This document shows, piece by piece, positions 34,652-44,162 of a stretch of DNA of 64,000 bases. The stretch covers positions 1 to 64,000 of the forward strand of contig NZ_CANMDB010000003.1 of NCBI RefSeq assembly GCF_947496515.1, in the 5' to 3' direction. The first letter of the stretch is position 1, and each line of letters begins with the position of its first letter. Both the position numbers and the translations under genes were made by a program. The notes under the pieces were generated by a model. That model worked only from the letters and a program-made list of their open reading frames with translations, did not search any database and was not told where the DNA came from. This DNA comes from an uncultured Roseobacter sp. Its GTDB lineage: Bacteria > Pseudomonadota > Alphaproteobacteria > Rhodobacterales > Rhodobacteraceae.

Positions 34652-36022
34652 TCAGTACTCGCCTGCAAGCACCCGTGCGACAGCATCCGAATGAAGGGTC
34701 AACACGACCGTTGTGATACCCAGCGCCACGAGAGCGTAGACCCCGTCATGCAGGGGGTTCCAGCCACCGTGCCGGTGCACCAGCATCGCGTTGAGCGGAT
34801 AGACAACCACGACCGCGATGGCTGGCGCCAAGATGGCGCCCAGTGATCCATAGGCCTGAACGCCGAAGTAAAGACAGGTTGTCTGCACGGCGGCGGTCAC
34901 GATCAACAGCACCGTAAAGCTTCGGGAATCGCCGCTGCCCAGCAGCAGGCCGCCGTAGGCGGCTGTGATAACAGTCGGCATCCCGGCGAGCGCCACCAGA
35001 ACCAGAATGGGGCCGGCAAGGTGATAGGCAGGCAGATACAATGTCTGGATCAGCCAATCCCCGGTGATACCCAACGCGAGGCTGATGCTCAGCATGCAGG
35101 CGGTCATCACAAACCGCACCCGGGCAATGTTGCGCCGGTTCGCCTCGCTCTCGGACGGCGGCTTTTCCGCGTAGAGCGGGAACAGGATGCGCCGCCCGAA
35201 AAGCCGGTTGAACGCCATGGGGATCGACGCCATCAGCCAGCCGATATTGTAGACCGCAAGCTCGGTCAGGCTGACGAATTTACCCAGAATTGCCCGATCG
35301 CCCTGATTGATCAGAAAGCCCGCGATGGAACTCACAAAGATATATTTGCCGAAATGGAAGATGTCCCAGAAGACTTCCCAGTTCCAGGCCAGCCGGTTAC
35401 GCTCCCCCGGTAGGGCCACGTGGGTCAGCGTGACTTTGACAATATTGGCGACAATCCCGCCAAAAACCAGGCCCCAGACCGATTGTAGCCACATCGCCAT
35501 GCCTGCGTTGATCACAATACCTAGCGCCTGACAGCCCAGACCGATGGCGGTGATCCGGCCCAGCAGGATCTTTTTGTTTGCCGTCGCCTCCTTGGTGGAG
35601 CCGAACCCGGAAATCGCCATCGACAGGGTGGCAACCGGCAAAAGCTGGGCGAGCAGCGGCTCCTCGTAGAAACTGGCCGCTGGACCTGCAAGAAACAGCG
35701 CGGCCACATAAAGCAACAGGCCGCGCAGGATCTGTACCGTCCAGGCGGTGTTCAGGTAGACAGGATCATGGCCGCGCTTGCTTTGAATGATGGATGTTTT
35801 GACGCCCATGTCAGAGAACATTTCCAACGCACCGACAAAAACGGTGATCAGCGCCATCATCCCGAAGGCTTCGGGAAACAGGATCCGCGTCAGTATCAGA
35901 TTTGAAATCAGCCGCAGGACCTTGCTGCCACCGAACCCGACGAGCGTCATCATGGTGCCGCGCACCACGCGGGCCTTTGTGCCTTCGCCACGCATCAATG
36001 CACTGGGAGAAAACTGAACCAT
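34652..36022 (-). CDS. Wzx-type polysaccharide flippase (MOP superfamily)
   Basis: A 456-residue inner-membrane protein with about 12-14 helices. It has the N-terminal pattern of polysaccharide flippases (VVRGTMMTLVGFGGSKVLRL, then NLILTRILFPEAFGMMAL) and LINQGDRAILGKFVSLTELAVYNIG in the middle, where the family has its substrate-path residues. It flips undecaprenyl-pyrophosphate-linked repeat units to the periplasm for the Wzy-like polymerase at 41681-43183. ATG 36022. Divergent from the GT2-GtrA gene across 274 bases. Confidence 0.9.
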   Translation of the reverse strand: MVQFSPSALMRGEGTKARVVRGTMMTLVGFGGSKVLRLISNLILTRILFPEAFGMMALITVFVGALEMFSDMGVKTSIIQSKRGHDPVYLNTAWTVQILRGLLLYVAALFLAGPAASFYEEPLLAQLLPVATLSMAISGFGSTKEATANKKILLGRITAIGLGCQALGIVINAGMAMWLQSVWGLVFGGIVANIVKVTLTHVALPGERNRLAWNWEVFWDIFHFGKYIFVSSIAGFLINQGDRAILGKFVSLTELAVYNIGWLMASIPMAFNRLFGRRILFPLYAEKPPSESEANRRNIARVRFVMTACMLSISLALGITGDWLIQTLYLPAYHLAGPILVLVALAGMPTVITAAYGGLLLGSGDSRSFTVLLIVTAAVQTTCLYFGVQAYGSLGAILAPAIAVVVVYPLNAMLVHRHGGWNPLHDGVYALVALGITTVVLTLHSDAVARVLAGEY

Positions 36023-36296
36023 CGGGGAGAATTGCTCGCTGCGATCTGGTTTGCTACGAACTTCTGTTAAAGCTCTGTTGAATGCCTAAGCTGTAGTACA
36101 AGACGTCACGCAAGCCCAGAGGAATGATAGACGTTGCTCAAGACCTCTCATCGCACTGAAGTGTTAAGAATTACCCCAGATGATCCACCTAAAGTCTCGG
36201 AAAAAGAGGATCTTGTGGATCGGCTTTTGGCGGCACGTGAAAGCATGACACAAGCGGCCAAGGCGTCGGCTTTCGGACAGGGCACGTGGTAAAGCG
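36023..36296. promoter_or_regulatory. divergent intergenic region flippase / GT2-GtrA
   Basis: About 274 bases between divergent genes, so it should carry both promoters. No confident promoter elements or palindromes were identified, and no gene is supported. Confidence 0.35.
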
Positions 36297-37439
36297 ATGA
36301 CAAAGGCGATCAGCGAACACCCAATCGATCTGTGCGATATCCGTTTTACCGCGGGGATCAGCATCATCATTCCGACCTACCAAGAAGCGGCGAACATCCC
36401 GTACATCCTCAAGCGCATCGATACGCTCCGCCAGGCGCGGGACCTGACGCTGGAGGTTCTCTTCATGGATGACGACAGCCGCGATGGCAGTGTCGAGGCA
36501 GTGGCAGCCGCCGGTTTTGACTGGGCCCGCATCATCGTGCGCAAGGCGGATCGTGGCCTGAGCCCCGCGGTAATCGAAGGGTTTGAAGCGGCGCGCTACC
36601 CGGTCCTGATCTGCATGGACTGCGACCTGAGTCATCCGCCTGAAGCCATTCCGAACCTCGTGCTGGGCCTGCATTCTAGCCAGCAATTCGTGATCGGCTC
36701 TCGCTATGTGCCCGGCGGGTCGACAGATGACGACTGGGGCTTCTTTCGCTGGTTCAACAGCTTTGTTGCGACCGTCCTGGCGCGGCCCCTAACAGCCGTG
36801 CGAGATCCGATGTCGGGCTTTTTTGCCATGCGCAAATCCGATTTTGACGCGGCGCGCGACCTCAATCCCGTGGGCTATAAGGTGGCGCTGGAGCTGATCG
36901 TGAAATGCAGCTTTGAGAATGTGGGCGAGGTGCCCATTCATTTCACCGACCGACAGCATGGCGAAAGCAAGCTGACCTTGATCGAACAGCTGAAGTACAT
37001 CCAGCACCTGCGCCGCCTCTACATGCACAAATTTTCCGGCATGATGTATCTTTTACAGTTCCTGTTTGTCGGCGCCTCCGGTGTGGTGGTGAACCTGGCA
37101 GTCCTCAGCCTGTTGGTCTTGGTGGGTCTGCCGGAATGGTTCTGTCTCGCGGCGGGGATCGGCGTGAGCCTGTGCACCAACTTCCTGCTGAACCGTCGGT
37201 TCACCTTTTCCTATGCGCGCCGCGAACCTGTTCTGCGGCAGTTTCTGGGTTTTGTAAGCGCATCGCTTCTGGGGCTGGTGGTCAACTATGCCGTGGCGCT
37301 CAGCCTGCGCATGAACGTGCTTGAGGACGGACCCTTTGCCTTGCAGCTGGCAGCGTTGGCGGGCATTGCCGCAGGGATGGGGTTCAACTTCCTTGGCGCA
37401 CGGTACCTCGTATTCCGCAAACGTTTCGTGCGTAGATGA
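36297..37439 (+). CDS. polyprenyl-phosphate-sugar synthase fused to a GtrA membrane domain
   Basis: A 380-residue protein. Residues ~20-240 are a DPM1-like GT2 domain: IIIPTYQEAANIPYIL, LFMDDDSRDGS, the DxD in MDCDLSHPPEA, and VGYKVALELIVK. Residues ~250-375 are a GtrA-type domain with four membrane helices (FLFVGASGVVVNLAVLSLLV). GT2 members make undecaprenyl-phosphate-linked hexoses, and GtrA domains are proposed to flip them. ATG 36297. The stop overlaps the next gene's ATG (ATGA). Together with the GT-C-like protein after it, it forms a complete lipid-carrier route for adding a side sugar in the periplasm. Confidence 0.9.
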   Translation: MTKAISEHPIDLCDIRFTAGISIIIPTYQEAANIPYILKRIDTLRQARDLTLEVLFMDDDSRDGSVEAVAAAGFDWARIIVRKADRGLSPAVIEGFEAARYPVLICMDCDLSHPPEAIPNLVLGLHSSQQFVIGSRYVPGGSTDDDWGFFRWFNSFVATVLARPLTAVRDPMSGFFAMRKSDFDAARDLNPVGYKVALELIVKCSFENVGEVPIHFTDRQHGESKLTLIEQLKYIQHLRRLYMHKFSGMMYLLQFLFVGASGVVVNLAVLSLLVLVGLPEWFCLAAGIGVSLCTNFLLNRRFTFSYARREPVLRQFLGFVSASLLGLVVNYAVALSLRMNVLEDGPFALQLAALAGIAAGMGFNFLGARYLVFRKRFVRR

Positions 37440-38866
37440 GCGGGGCCCGCCTCACTGCCGCGCTGCTTTTCATCCTGCTGATGGCGGTTCCTCTGCCGTT
37501 TTTGCCAGAGTTTGGCGGCGCGAATTCCTCTACTCGGCTGATGCTGACAGGTGCATTGATAGACGACGGCACCACGCGCATCGACCGGCATGCCGACATG
37601 ACGGTGGACAAGGCGCAGGCGGGCGCGCATTTCTACTCGGACAAGGCGCCGGGGATGGCACTGCTGGCGATACCGGCCTACACCACCGGCCGCGCGCTGG
37701 CACCTGCGGCGGCTGACGCGCTGTTCCGCCTGACCCAGCCGCTCGATACCCTGCCTGCTGCCACGATGGTGATCTGGCGGGCCATCGCGTGGACAACGGG
37801 TGGTTTGCTGATGGCGCTCGCTGGCGCGGCTCTCTTCCGGATGGGTCTACGCCTTGGGGCTTCACCTCGGGCCGCATTGATGGCCAGCCTGTCGGTCTGT
37901 CTTGCAACCCCCGTGCTCGGCTGGTCAGTTCAGTTTTTCGGGCATGTGGGGGCAGGCGGCGCGCTGGCGATTGCCTTCGCGCTTTCCACCGGGTTGGGTC
38001 GGGATGGTACCTGGCTCTCTCCGGGATGGCGCGCGGCACTGGCCGGAGCAGCACTCAGCCTTGCGGTCAGCATCGAATATACCGCAGCGCCCCCCGCATT
38101 CATGGTGGCGCTCTACGCGCTCTGGCGGCTCACTTATCTGGAGCGTGACGTGGCGCTGCGCCTTCTGGCGTTGGCGCTGCTGGCTGCCTTGGGGGCCGCC
38201 GCACCGATGCTGATCTATCACTGGATCAGCTTTGGCAGCCCGTTTCGGGTCGGCTATTCCAGCGTCGTCGGCTTTGAGGGTATGCAGGAAGGGTTCCTCG
38301 GGCTGACCGCGCCGGATCCGGTCGTCCTGTGGCACATCATCTTTGGCTTTCGACGCGGGATCCTCTGGCTCTCACCGCTTTTGGTACTGGTCCCCTGGGG
38401 GATCTGGATTGGCCTGCGTGCACCTGCCAAAGGGGGGCCCGGGCAGCGGGTCGAGATGTCTCTCTGCATCGCCATGGTGCTCTATTACTTCCTGCTGAAC
38501 GCCTCCTATTTCTACTGGGGCGGGGGCGCATCTGTCGGGCCGCGCCACACAATGCCAGCCGTCTTTTTCATGGCACTGCCGCTGCTGTGGCTGTGGAACA
38601 GCCTTCAGGGACGCGCGCGGCAGCTCTTGCAGGGGCTCTTTGCGCTCTCCCTTTTCTTCAGCATCGCCTGTGCGGCCATGACAATGGTGGTGCCGGGGAG
38701 CATGCGGTTTCCACTCAAGGATCCGATCCTGGAAAACCTGCTGACCGGGCAAAACGCTTTCTTCCGCATGGCAAACTGGGGACTGTCCCCGGCGCTGGTG
38801 TTCGGAACCTGGTTGGTCGTCTGCGGCATCCTCGCGGTGCTGCTGGCCCGCCGCACCAGATCCTGA
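37436..38866 (+). CDS. GT-C-like polytopic membrane protein, putative lipid-linked-sugar transferase
   Basis: A 476-residue membrane protein with roughly ten or eleven helices. After the first helix a periplasmic loop contains DDGTTRIDRHADMTVDK and AHFYSDKAPG, a pattern seen in ArnT/PMT-like GT-C proteins, where acidic residues of this loop are catalytic. The ending RRTRS is basic. Its ATG overlaps the stop of the GT2-GtrA gene, strongly suggesting that it uses the polyprenyl-phosphate sugar made by that protein to glycosylate the EPS or a surface protein in the periplasm. Convergent with a GT2 gene 18 bases away. Confidence 0.72.
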   Translation: MSGARLTAALLFILLMAVPLPFLPEFGGANSSTRLMLTGALIDDGTTRIDRHADMTVDKAQAGAHFYSDKAPGMALLAIPAYTTGRALAPAAADALFRLTQPLDTLPAATMVIWRAIAWTTGGLLMALAGAALFRMGLRLGASPRAALMASLSVCLATPVLGWSVQFFGHVGAGGALAIAFALSTGLGRDGTWLSPGWRAALAGAALSLAVSIEYTAAPPAFMVALYALWRLTYLERDVALRLLALALLAALGAAAPMLIYHWISFGSPFRVGYSSVVGFEGMQEGFLGLTAPDPVVLWHIIFGFRRGILWLSPLLVLVPWGIWIGLRAPAKGGPGQRVEMSLCIAMVLYYFLLNASYFYWGGGASVGPRHTMPAVFFMALPLLWLWNSLQGRARQLLQGLFALSLFFSIACAAMTMVVPGSMRFPLKDPILENLLTGQNAFFRMANWGLSPALVFGTWLVVCGILAVLLARRTRS

Positions 38867-38884
38867 TCTCCCCCCGGCAGGGCT

Positions 38885-39853
38885 CTACTTGTATTCGATC
38901 AGGCGGGAGCGTTTCCCGATCAGGCGGCGCCACCAGTAGGTCAGAGCGCCCTGCGCCTCCGCAAGCTTGCCGAATGTCATGGCCAGCGCCATCGACGTAT
39001 CGCCATACCGCCGCCTGAGCCGCAGAACCTGCAAGGGCCAGATCAGCAGCAAGAAAACACCCAACGGTAACCAGATGAGTAGCGCCAAAAGCGTCAGACC
39101 GGGGAGGACCACGCCCCAAAGCAGGGCGCGCCGCAGCGGTGCGATATTATGCCGTTCCGGTGGCGCGCCGTGCAAGGCAGCTCCTTCGGCATAAGCGTGC
39201 CCGGCGCGCCGCGTGCGTTGCCACCACTGGCCGACCCGGGTGATCGCCGCGTCATGCAACGTCATCTCGTGATCCAGCCGCCAGACTTTCCAGCCCGCGG
39301 CCCGCATCCGCACGCAAAGCTCCGGTTCCTCACCCGCGATGAGACCCGGATTGTACCCCCCCACCTGCGTCAGCGCGGCCACGCGCATCAGTGCGTCGCC
39401 GCCGCAGGAGCGCGCCTCGCCGATGGGTGTGTCCCACTCCTGATCAATCAGACGATTGAAGACCGTCGCATCGGGGAACCGTTCCCGGCGGCGCCCACAC
39501 ACCACGGCGACCTCTGGATGCGCGTCCAGAAAACCGGTAGCGGCCGCGATCCAATCCGGGTCAAGTACGCAATCACCATCCATGAACTGCACAAGAGCGG
39601 GTGCAGACCCCGTTTCCGTGAGCCGCGCAAGCCCGGCGTTGCGGGCGCGGGCCGCGGTAAAGGGGATCGTGGTATCAAGCGTGATGACCTCAACACCGCG
39701 CGTCTGCGCCGCCTCCTGCGAGCCATCGGTAGAGCCGGAATCCACATAGATGATGCGGGAGACCTGCCCCTCAAGCGAAGTCAGACAATCGATCAGGCGC
39801 TGGCCTTCGTTGCGGCCGATCACCACCGCCCCGATATCCTGCCCCACGCTCAT
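38885..39853 (-). CDS. family 2 glycosyltransferase with C-terminal membrane helices
   Basis: A 322-residue protein. The GT-A domain shows VVIGRNEGQRLIDCLTSL, IYVDSGSTDGS, VQFMDGDCVLDPDW (DxD region) and GEEPELCVRMRAAGW (the ED-type catalytic segment). Near residues 230-270 one or two membrane helices (LLWGVVLPGLTLLALLIWLP) anchor it. ATG 39853 is chosen because it gives the four-base ATGA overlap with the sulfotransferase stop; an upstream frame to 39874 is less likely. Last gene of the wzy-like/GT2/sulfotransferase/GT2 operon. Confidence 0.88.
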   Translation of the reverse strand: MSVGQDIGAVVIGRNEGQRLIDCLTSLEGQVSRIIYVDSGSTDGSQEAAQTRGVEVITLDTTIPFTAARARNAGLARLTETGSAPALVQFMDGDCVLDPDWIAAATGFLDAHPEVAVVCGRRRERFPDATVFNRLIDQEWDTPIGEARSCGGDALMRVAALTQVGGYNPGLIAGEEPELCVRMRAAGWKVWRLDHEMTLHDAAITRVGQWWQRTRRAGHAYAEGAALHGAPPERHNIAPLRRALLWGVVLPGLTLLALLIWLPLGVFLLLIWPLQVLRLRRRYGDTSMALAMTFGKLAEAQGALTYWWRRLIGKRSRLIEYK

Positions 39854-40707
39854 TTGGGCTCGAAGGTGTAGCACAGATCCAATGCGGGGTTGCCGGGGAA
39901 AATCTGCGCCAGCACATCGCGGTCCTCCAGAAACCTTGCCTGCATCTGCCGCTGGACATCCGCCGGGATCTCCGGACGTTGGCTGATCTGGCGGCGGGCG
40001 CGGATCTTTTCGCGGACGGATTTAGGCACCAGCGCATAGCGCACCGCCCGCGCCACCGGGTTATCCACCAAAAGCGACTGAAACGGCAGCCGCCGGAATC
40101 GCTCGCCGGAGACATTCTGCGCCTCAAGATCGGGTTGCCAGACCGCGGTCATCGGCAGATCGAGAAACCGCGCGACCCGGGTAAATTCCGCCACCGGATC
40201 AGCCTTGAAGGCCTCCAGGCAGGTCAGGAGAATGCGCTCCTTACCGTAGGCTTCGACGAAGGGCGCGATCTGCATGCCGTAACAGCCATAGTCGGTAAAG
40301 CTCGACTCGCTGCGAAAACTTCCCTCCGCATCACTGCCCGCGCCGCGCAGAGACCATTCGTGGATGTAATGCGAAATCGCCCGCGCCATGGGGTTCCGGA
40401 TCATGTAGATCAGCTTGGGCTCCGGCAGGACGTCCTGCATCCGGGTCAGCGTGTCGGGATATGTCGGCAGCTTGGTATAATGCGTGGACGCCTCGCCCTT
40501 CAACGCACCCGCGGGGGCAGCAGCGAAAAGGCCCCGATACCAGTCGCTTCCCAAGGCAAAGACATCGTCATCGGAGAAGTAATTCGGCTCCTTGGGTGTG
40601 GACATGAACACGCCCTCCTGTGCCGCAAGCTGCGCCTGAAGCGTGGTCGTGCCGCATTTCATCGCACCGATCACCAGAAAATCGGGCAGGGAGCGAGGCT
40701 CGGTCAT
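39850..40707 (-). CDS. sulfotransferase
   Basis: A 285-residue PAPS-dependent sulfotransferase. The phosphosulfate loop LVIGAMKCGTTTLQAQL is at residues 10-26, STPKEPNYFSDD at about 35-46, and the 3'-phosphate motif YMIRNPMARAISHYIHEW near 105. I shortened the open frame to ATG 40707, which follows the upstream glycosyltransferase stop by one base and has a GGGAGA ribosome site; the longer frame is a shadow of that gene. It lies between two GT2 genes and probably sulfates the sugar added by one of them. Confidence 0.9.
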   Translation of the reverse strand: MTEPRSLPDFLVIGAMKCGTTTLQAQLAAQEGVFMSTPKEPNYFSDDDVFALGSDWYRGLFAAAPAGALKGEASTHYTKLPTYPDTLTRMQDVLPEPKLIYMIRNPMARAISHYIHEWSLRGAGSDAEGSFRSESSFTDYGCYGMQIAPFVEAYGKERILLTCLEAFKADPVAEFTRVARFLDLPMTAVWQPDLEAQNVSGERFRRLPFQSLLVDNPVARAVRYALVPKSVREKIRARRQISQRPEIPADVQRQMQARFLEDRDVLAQIFPGNPALDLCYTFEPK

Positions 40708-40708
40708 C

Positions 40709-41671
40709 TTACTCTCCCGGCGCGTTGCGCGGCCCCAGCGGGGTGGTGAAATTGGTCCAGATGTCTCGCGCTTCGCGATCGACGGCAGGGTGGGGACGCC
40801 CGCCGACGGCTCGGCGCAGGCCCGCAACGGCACGGCCCAGATGCCACGCCAGATTCGCCTTGAGCAGCCCCAAACGGCCATGCGCCTGATAGAAAAAACG
40901 GGTTCGAGAGCTGTAGTAGTAGGCCGGCAGGCGCTTGTGCGCCTTGGCATCCGCCTTGACCGGGCCGGAACCGCCGCGAAAATGCACCGCCACCGCGTCG
41001 AGAGCCAGCGCAACACCCCATCCCGCGCGATGCGCGCGCAGGCAGTATTCGGCATCCTCAAAATAGAGGAAGTACCCTTCGTCCATGGGGCCCAGCTCTT
41101 TCACCATCTCGCCGCGCAGCATGATGCAGGCAAAAGAGGCCCATTCCACACGCTGTGGATCAACGGGCGGAGGCAGCGCCACCACATGGCGCCGGAACGC
41201 GCGGGTGATCGGGCCGGTGCCCGCAGCACGGACAAGCTCGCTCCACGGGTTGTGGAATCGGAACTGGCTCACCTGAATATCGCCTGCGTCGGTTTCGATC
41301 TGCGGCGCGATGAGCCCCGCCCTGGGGTGCGCCTCGGCGGCGGTCAGGATGTTCTGCAAGAAGCCGGGCCGCAGCACCGCATCGGAGTTGAGCAGCAGAT
41401 AGAACTCGGCTTCTATGGCGGCGATGCCCTGGTTATGCCCCCCTGAAAAACCTGTGTTATCGGGGGAGCTGACCAATTCCACCGGGGTCCCTGCGGGTTG
41501 CTCCGCGATCCAGTCGGCGATCGCTTCACAGGATCCGTCCTGAGATGCGTTATCTACCACCACAACACGTGCATCGAGGGTGCCGATGTCAGCCAACACG
41601 GAGCGGACGCAGTCCAGCGTGAGGTCAAGGGTACGGTAATTGATGATCGAAATAACAATCTTGCAGGTCAT
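40709..41671 (-). CDS. family 2 glycosyltransferase, rhamnosyltransferase-like
   Basis: A 320-residue GT2 enzyme of the WbbL type. Motifs seen are VISIINYRTLDLTLDCV, VVVVDNASQDGS, NTGFSGGHNQGI and LLLNSDAVL (DxD), plus DEGYFLYFEDAEYCLRAHRAGW, the catalytic ED region. This subgroup often transfers rhamnose from dTDP-rhamnose, and the rfb genes for that donor are in this window, so rhamnosyltransferase activity is plausible but not proven. ATG 41671, nine bases after the Wzy-like gene; one base before the sulfotransferase start. Confidence 0.9.
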   Translation of the reverse strand: MTCKIVISIINYRTLDLTLDCVRSVLADIGTLDARVVVVDNASQDGSCEAIADWIAEQPAGTPVELVSSPDNTGFSGGHNQGIAAIEAEFYLLLNSDAVLRPGFLQNILTAAEAHPRAGLIAPQIETDAGDIQVSQFRFHNPWSELVRAAGTGPITRAFRRHVVALPPPVDPQRVEWASFACIMLRGEMVKELGPMDEGYFLYFEDAEYCLRAHRAGWGVALALDAVAVHFRGGSGPVKADAKAHKRLPAYYYSSRTRFFYQAHGRLGLLKANLAWHLGRAVAGLRRAVGGRPHPAVDREARDIWTNFTTPLGPRNAPGE

Positions 41672-41680
41672 GCCAACTCT

Positions 41681-43183
41681 TTACGACTTAGACTGGTGGT
41701 CCCCGGTATAGCGGGTGTAGCGCGCTTGTATAGCGCGCTGGCCATTGGCGCGGCGCGGCGGAGGTCGGGTGCCAAAGTCCCTGGCATACCGCGGTTCGGT
41801 GTCCCGGGTTCGATCATCGGGCGGTGGATCCCCCCCCTTTTCATCGCCTTTGTCGGTGCTCTTGTACTCCAGCCGGCCCCATAGCGCGCCTGCAATCAGC
41901 CAAGTAATCGGGGTCTGACCAGAGTTGGGAATAAGGTCGATCATGTTACCCGCCAGAATGATCGACAGGATCGCCGTATCGCGGCTGATCTGCATTCGAC
42001 CCCGCTGCAGGAACAAAAACAGCATGGGAACCGTCATCAGCCCGAATTCTCCAAGATACCGGGACCAGCCACCCACACCGATGATGATGACCCAGTAGCC
42101 GTCGGGGATGACGATGTCGTGGCCTTTCTCATTGCGCACTCTGGACCGGCCAAACCCGCCCCAGCCAAAAATCGGCCTTTTGGCGGCCCGTTCCAGCAGC
42201 AGGTCCTCGTTTTCCAGACGGGTAGTGAAAGAGGCCGCCCGCTGCGCGTCGATGCTGTTTGCAAAGGAGGTGATGCGGTCAACCGGCACATAGCCACCGC
42301 CGCGCAGCATCGGATAGGTCAGCACCGTCATGGCGATCACCGCCGCTGCCAGGATCAGCATCCGGGTGCTGAGAAAGAACACCATCGGGATGATCAGCAA
42401 CGCGATGATCAGCGCACCGAGAGACTTGCTCAGCACCACCGTTACGAAGAGCCAGCCGATCGCCAGCAACATGGGTCCGGTCTTCCAACCCATGCGAAAC
42501 AGCCCCACCGCGGCGATCAATGCCATGGCAAAGAACAGCGAGACCCGCAGCCCATGCTCCATAAACACCATTGGGCGGAACCCGCCGCCACGCACGTGCT
42601 GTCGCCATGAATGCGGCGTAAAGCCATAGACGGAGCGGTTCAGCCCGGGCGACATGCGGATTTCATACAAGGCCAAGAGCGCGTACCCGCAGGCCGCAAC
42701 GCAAAAGACGATCAGGATGAGGCGATGTGTTTCGGGACTGGCAAAGAATTTGCGCCCGAGCAGGACCGGCAGGATGGTGAGCGCATAGCTGATCGCAACG
42801 GAGACACCATCATAGAGCCTAAGCCCTTGCTTGACATCAAGTGGCGTGACGATCCGGTCACCGTTGGTCACGGCGGTACCCACCGCCCCGAGCAGCAGCA
42901 TCGCAATCAGCGCGCGCGCGAGCATGCTCTTTGGCAAGAGACCCGGCTGATGCGGGACGGAGTCGCGCAGGGAAGCGACCAGCATCGTTGCGGCCATCAC
43001 CGTCAGGACAGGAACGACGTGTTTGTCCATCGGCGGCACCATCGGAAAGTCGATGGCGAATCTAACCGGCAGGAACATGTAACCCGTGAATATCACGATC
43101 AAAATTGCCAGCGGCAATCGCAACTTGCTCAGGATTACCGCGCTGATAACCGGCCATAAATAGAGGGCTAACAGTGGGGGCAT
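41681..43183 (-). CDS. Wzy/O-antigen-ligase-like EPS polymerase
   Basis: A 500-residue inner-membrane protein with about ten to twelve helices and a large periplasmic loop near residues 290-370. The loop ends with ERAAKRPIFGWGGFGRSRVRN, a form of the PIFGxGxGxF motif of O-antigen ligases and Wzy polymerases. The last ~60 residues are a hydrophilic, Arg/Pro-rich cytosolic tail (DDRTRDTEPRYARD). I prefer ATG 43183 because the residues before it, up to 43276, do not look like a membrane-protein start; no strong ribosome site is seen for either. First gene of a four-gene operon with two glycosyltransferases and a sulfotransferase. Confidence 0.82.
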   Translation of the reverse strand: MPPLLALYLWPVISAVILSKLRLPLAILIVIFTGYMFLPVRFAIDFPMVPPMDKHVVPVLTVMAATMLVASLRDSVPHQPGLLPKSMLARALIAMLLLGAVGTAVTNGDRIVTPLDVKQGLRLYDGVSVAISYALTILPVLLGRKFFASPETHRLILIVFCVAACGYALLALYEIRMSPGLNRSVYGFTPHSWRQHVRGGGFRPMVFMEHGLRVSLFFAMALIAAVGLFRMGWKTGPMLLAIGWLFVTVVLSKSLGALIIALLIIPMVFFLSTRMLILAAAVIAMTVLTYPMLRGGGYVPVDRITSFANSIDAQRAASFTTRLENEDLLLERAAKRPIFGWGGFGRSRVRNEKGHDIVIPDGYWVIIIGVGGWSRYLGEFGLMTVPMLFLFLQRGRMQISRDTAILSIILAGNMIDLIPNSGQTPITWLIAGALWGRLEYKSTDKGDEKGGDPPPDDRTRDTEPRYARDFGTRPPPRRANGQRAIQARYTRYTGDHQSKS

Positions 43184-43438
43184 CGGAAAGAACCGGTCCG
43201 TCAATGATCCGTTTGACAGGGCATATACCTTACTAAGGTTACTTTTAGAACAACTGCTCCCACAAAGATGCATCACTTCTGCATGACACCGGCGGGAATG
43301 CTCCTGCCAGGGTGCTTTGCCTCATGCGCGCGCTCGTCTCCGATTATCTTAACCAATTTTTTCCAGACTCGGCCCGCTCAGGTCAGCAGGGTCCTTAGCC
43401 CCCTAACGAAAACAAATAGTCACGAGGAGAGTTCAGAG
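43184..43438. promoter_or_regulatory. divergent region between the polymerase operon and the spike-like operon
   Basis: About 255 bases between divergent starts. Promoters for both operons should lie here, but I cannot assign them with confidence. Confidence 0.35.
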
Positions 43439-43699
43439 ATGACGGACGCCTTTGCGCAGTACCAGGTCGGCCTTGAAAGCCCGGCTACCCGGATATGGGA
43501 GGTCACGCCCAACGACAGAGATGACATGGACGAAGCCAGCCGGGCGATAAATGTGGCCACGAGCGGGACCGTCCGGATTACAACTGTCGATGGGACCACG
43601 GCCACCATCTACGTGGCCGCGGGAAGCGCCTTTCCCGTCCGCGCTGCGCGCATCTGGAACAGCGGAACGACGGCGACCGACATCACGGCGCTGGCGTGA
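43439..43699 (+). CDS. small spike-base-like protein (Rcc01079 type)
   Basis: An 86-residue protein without a signal peptide. The layout is a short N-terminus (FAQYQVGLESPATRIWEV), then TPNDRDDMDEASRAINVATSG, and the end FPVRAARIWNSGTTATDITAL. It resembles the small beta-rich head-spike base proteins encoded beside gene transfer agents in Rhodobacterales (Rcc01079 family: PxDxxDL.xRAIYVG..G, LPVRV.RV..TGTTAT.I). This is from memory of the family, not a search. ATG 43439 has GAGGAG nine bases upstream. First gene of a four-gene operon of module-sharing proteins. Confidence 0.6.
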   Translation: MTDAFAQYQVGLESPATRIWEVTPNDRDDMDEASRAINVATSGTVRITTVDGTTATIYVAAGSAFPVRAARIWNSGTTATDITALA

Positions 43700-43748
43700 C
43701 AACCGCTCGCCAGTCACCACGACACGCGGAAAACCCGGAGAGGCCTTC

Positions 43749-44162
43749 ATGATCTCAATTTCAGTCGGTTTTGTGGCTGGCACTACAAGTGAACCCGGTC
43801 TCGTCGTGACGGGCCTCCGCAACGGTCAGGCCGTTGTTGGCAACATACTCGGCGCACGCCTCTCGGACGGGACAGTGTTTGATACCCATGCCTGGGGCAG
43901 CTCTCCGGGTGGGTCGCAGTATGGCACCCGTCCGGAACTGGAGGTGCCGTCAGCCGCGGCAGGCACCACTCTCTATCTCTCCGTTGGTCAGGGCGATGAT
44001 GTCTTCGCGTCGTCTGTTGCGGTGGTGACCGATCTGGCCCCGACAACCGTGATTACCCCTGACCCCGGCGAAATCAGCGTAGAGAGCCTCGCACCTCTGC
44101 CCACCGTGCCGAACCTGTCACCTCAGCCGACCTTTAACACCATCATCGTGGAGATTGCCTAA
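43749..44162 (+). CDS. beta-rich protein with a shared C-terminal module
   Basis: A 137-residue protein without a signal peptide or membrane span. Residues 1-90 are beta-rich (ISISVGFVAGTTSEPGLVVT onward) with no family that I recognise. Residues ~98-137 are the module ITPDPGEISVESLAPLP ending FNTIIVEIA, which is repeated almost unchanged at the end of the next gene. ATG 43749 has GGAGAGG upstream. Its stop shares TAATG with the next start. It may be a particle or surface component that assembles with its neighbours through the shared tail. Confidence 0.75.
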   Translation: MISISVGFVAGTTSEPGLVVTGLRNGQAVVGNILGARLSDGTVFDTHAWGSSPGGSQYGTRPELEVPSAAAGTTLYLSVGQGDDVFASSVAVVTDLAPTTVITPDPGEISVESLAPLPTVPNLSPQPTFNTIIVEIA

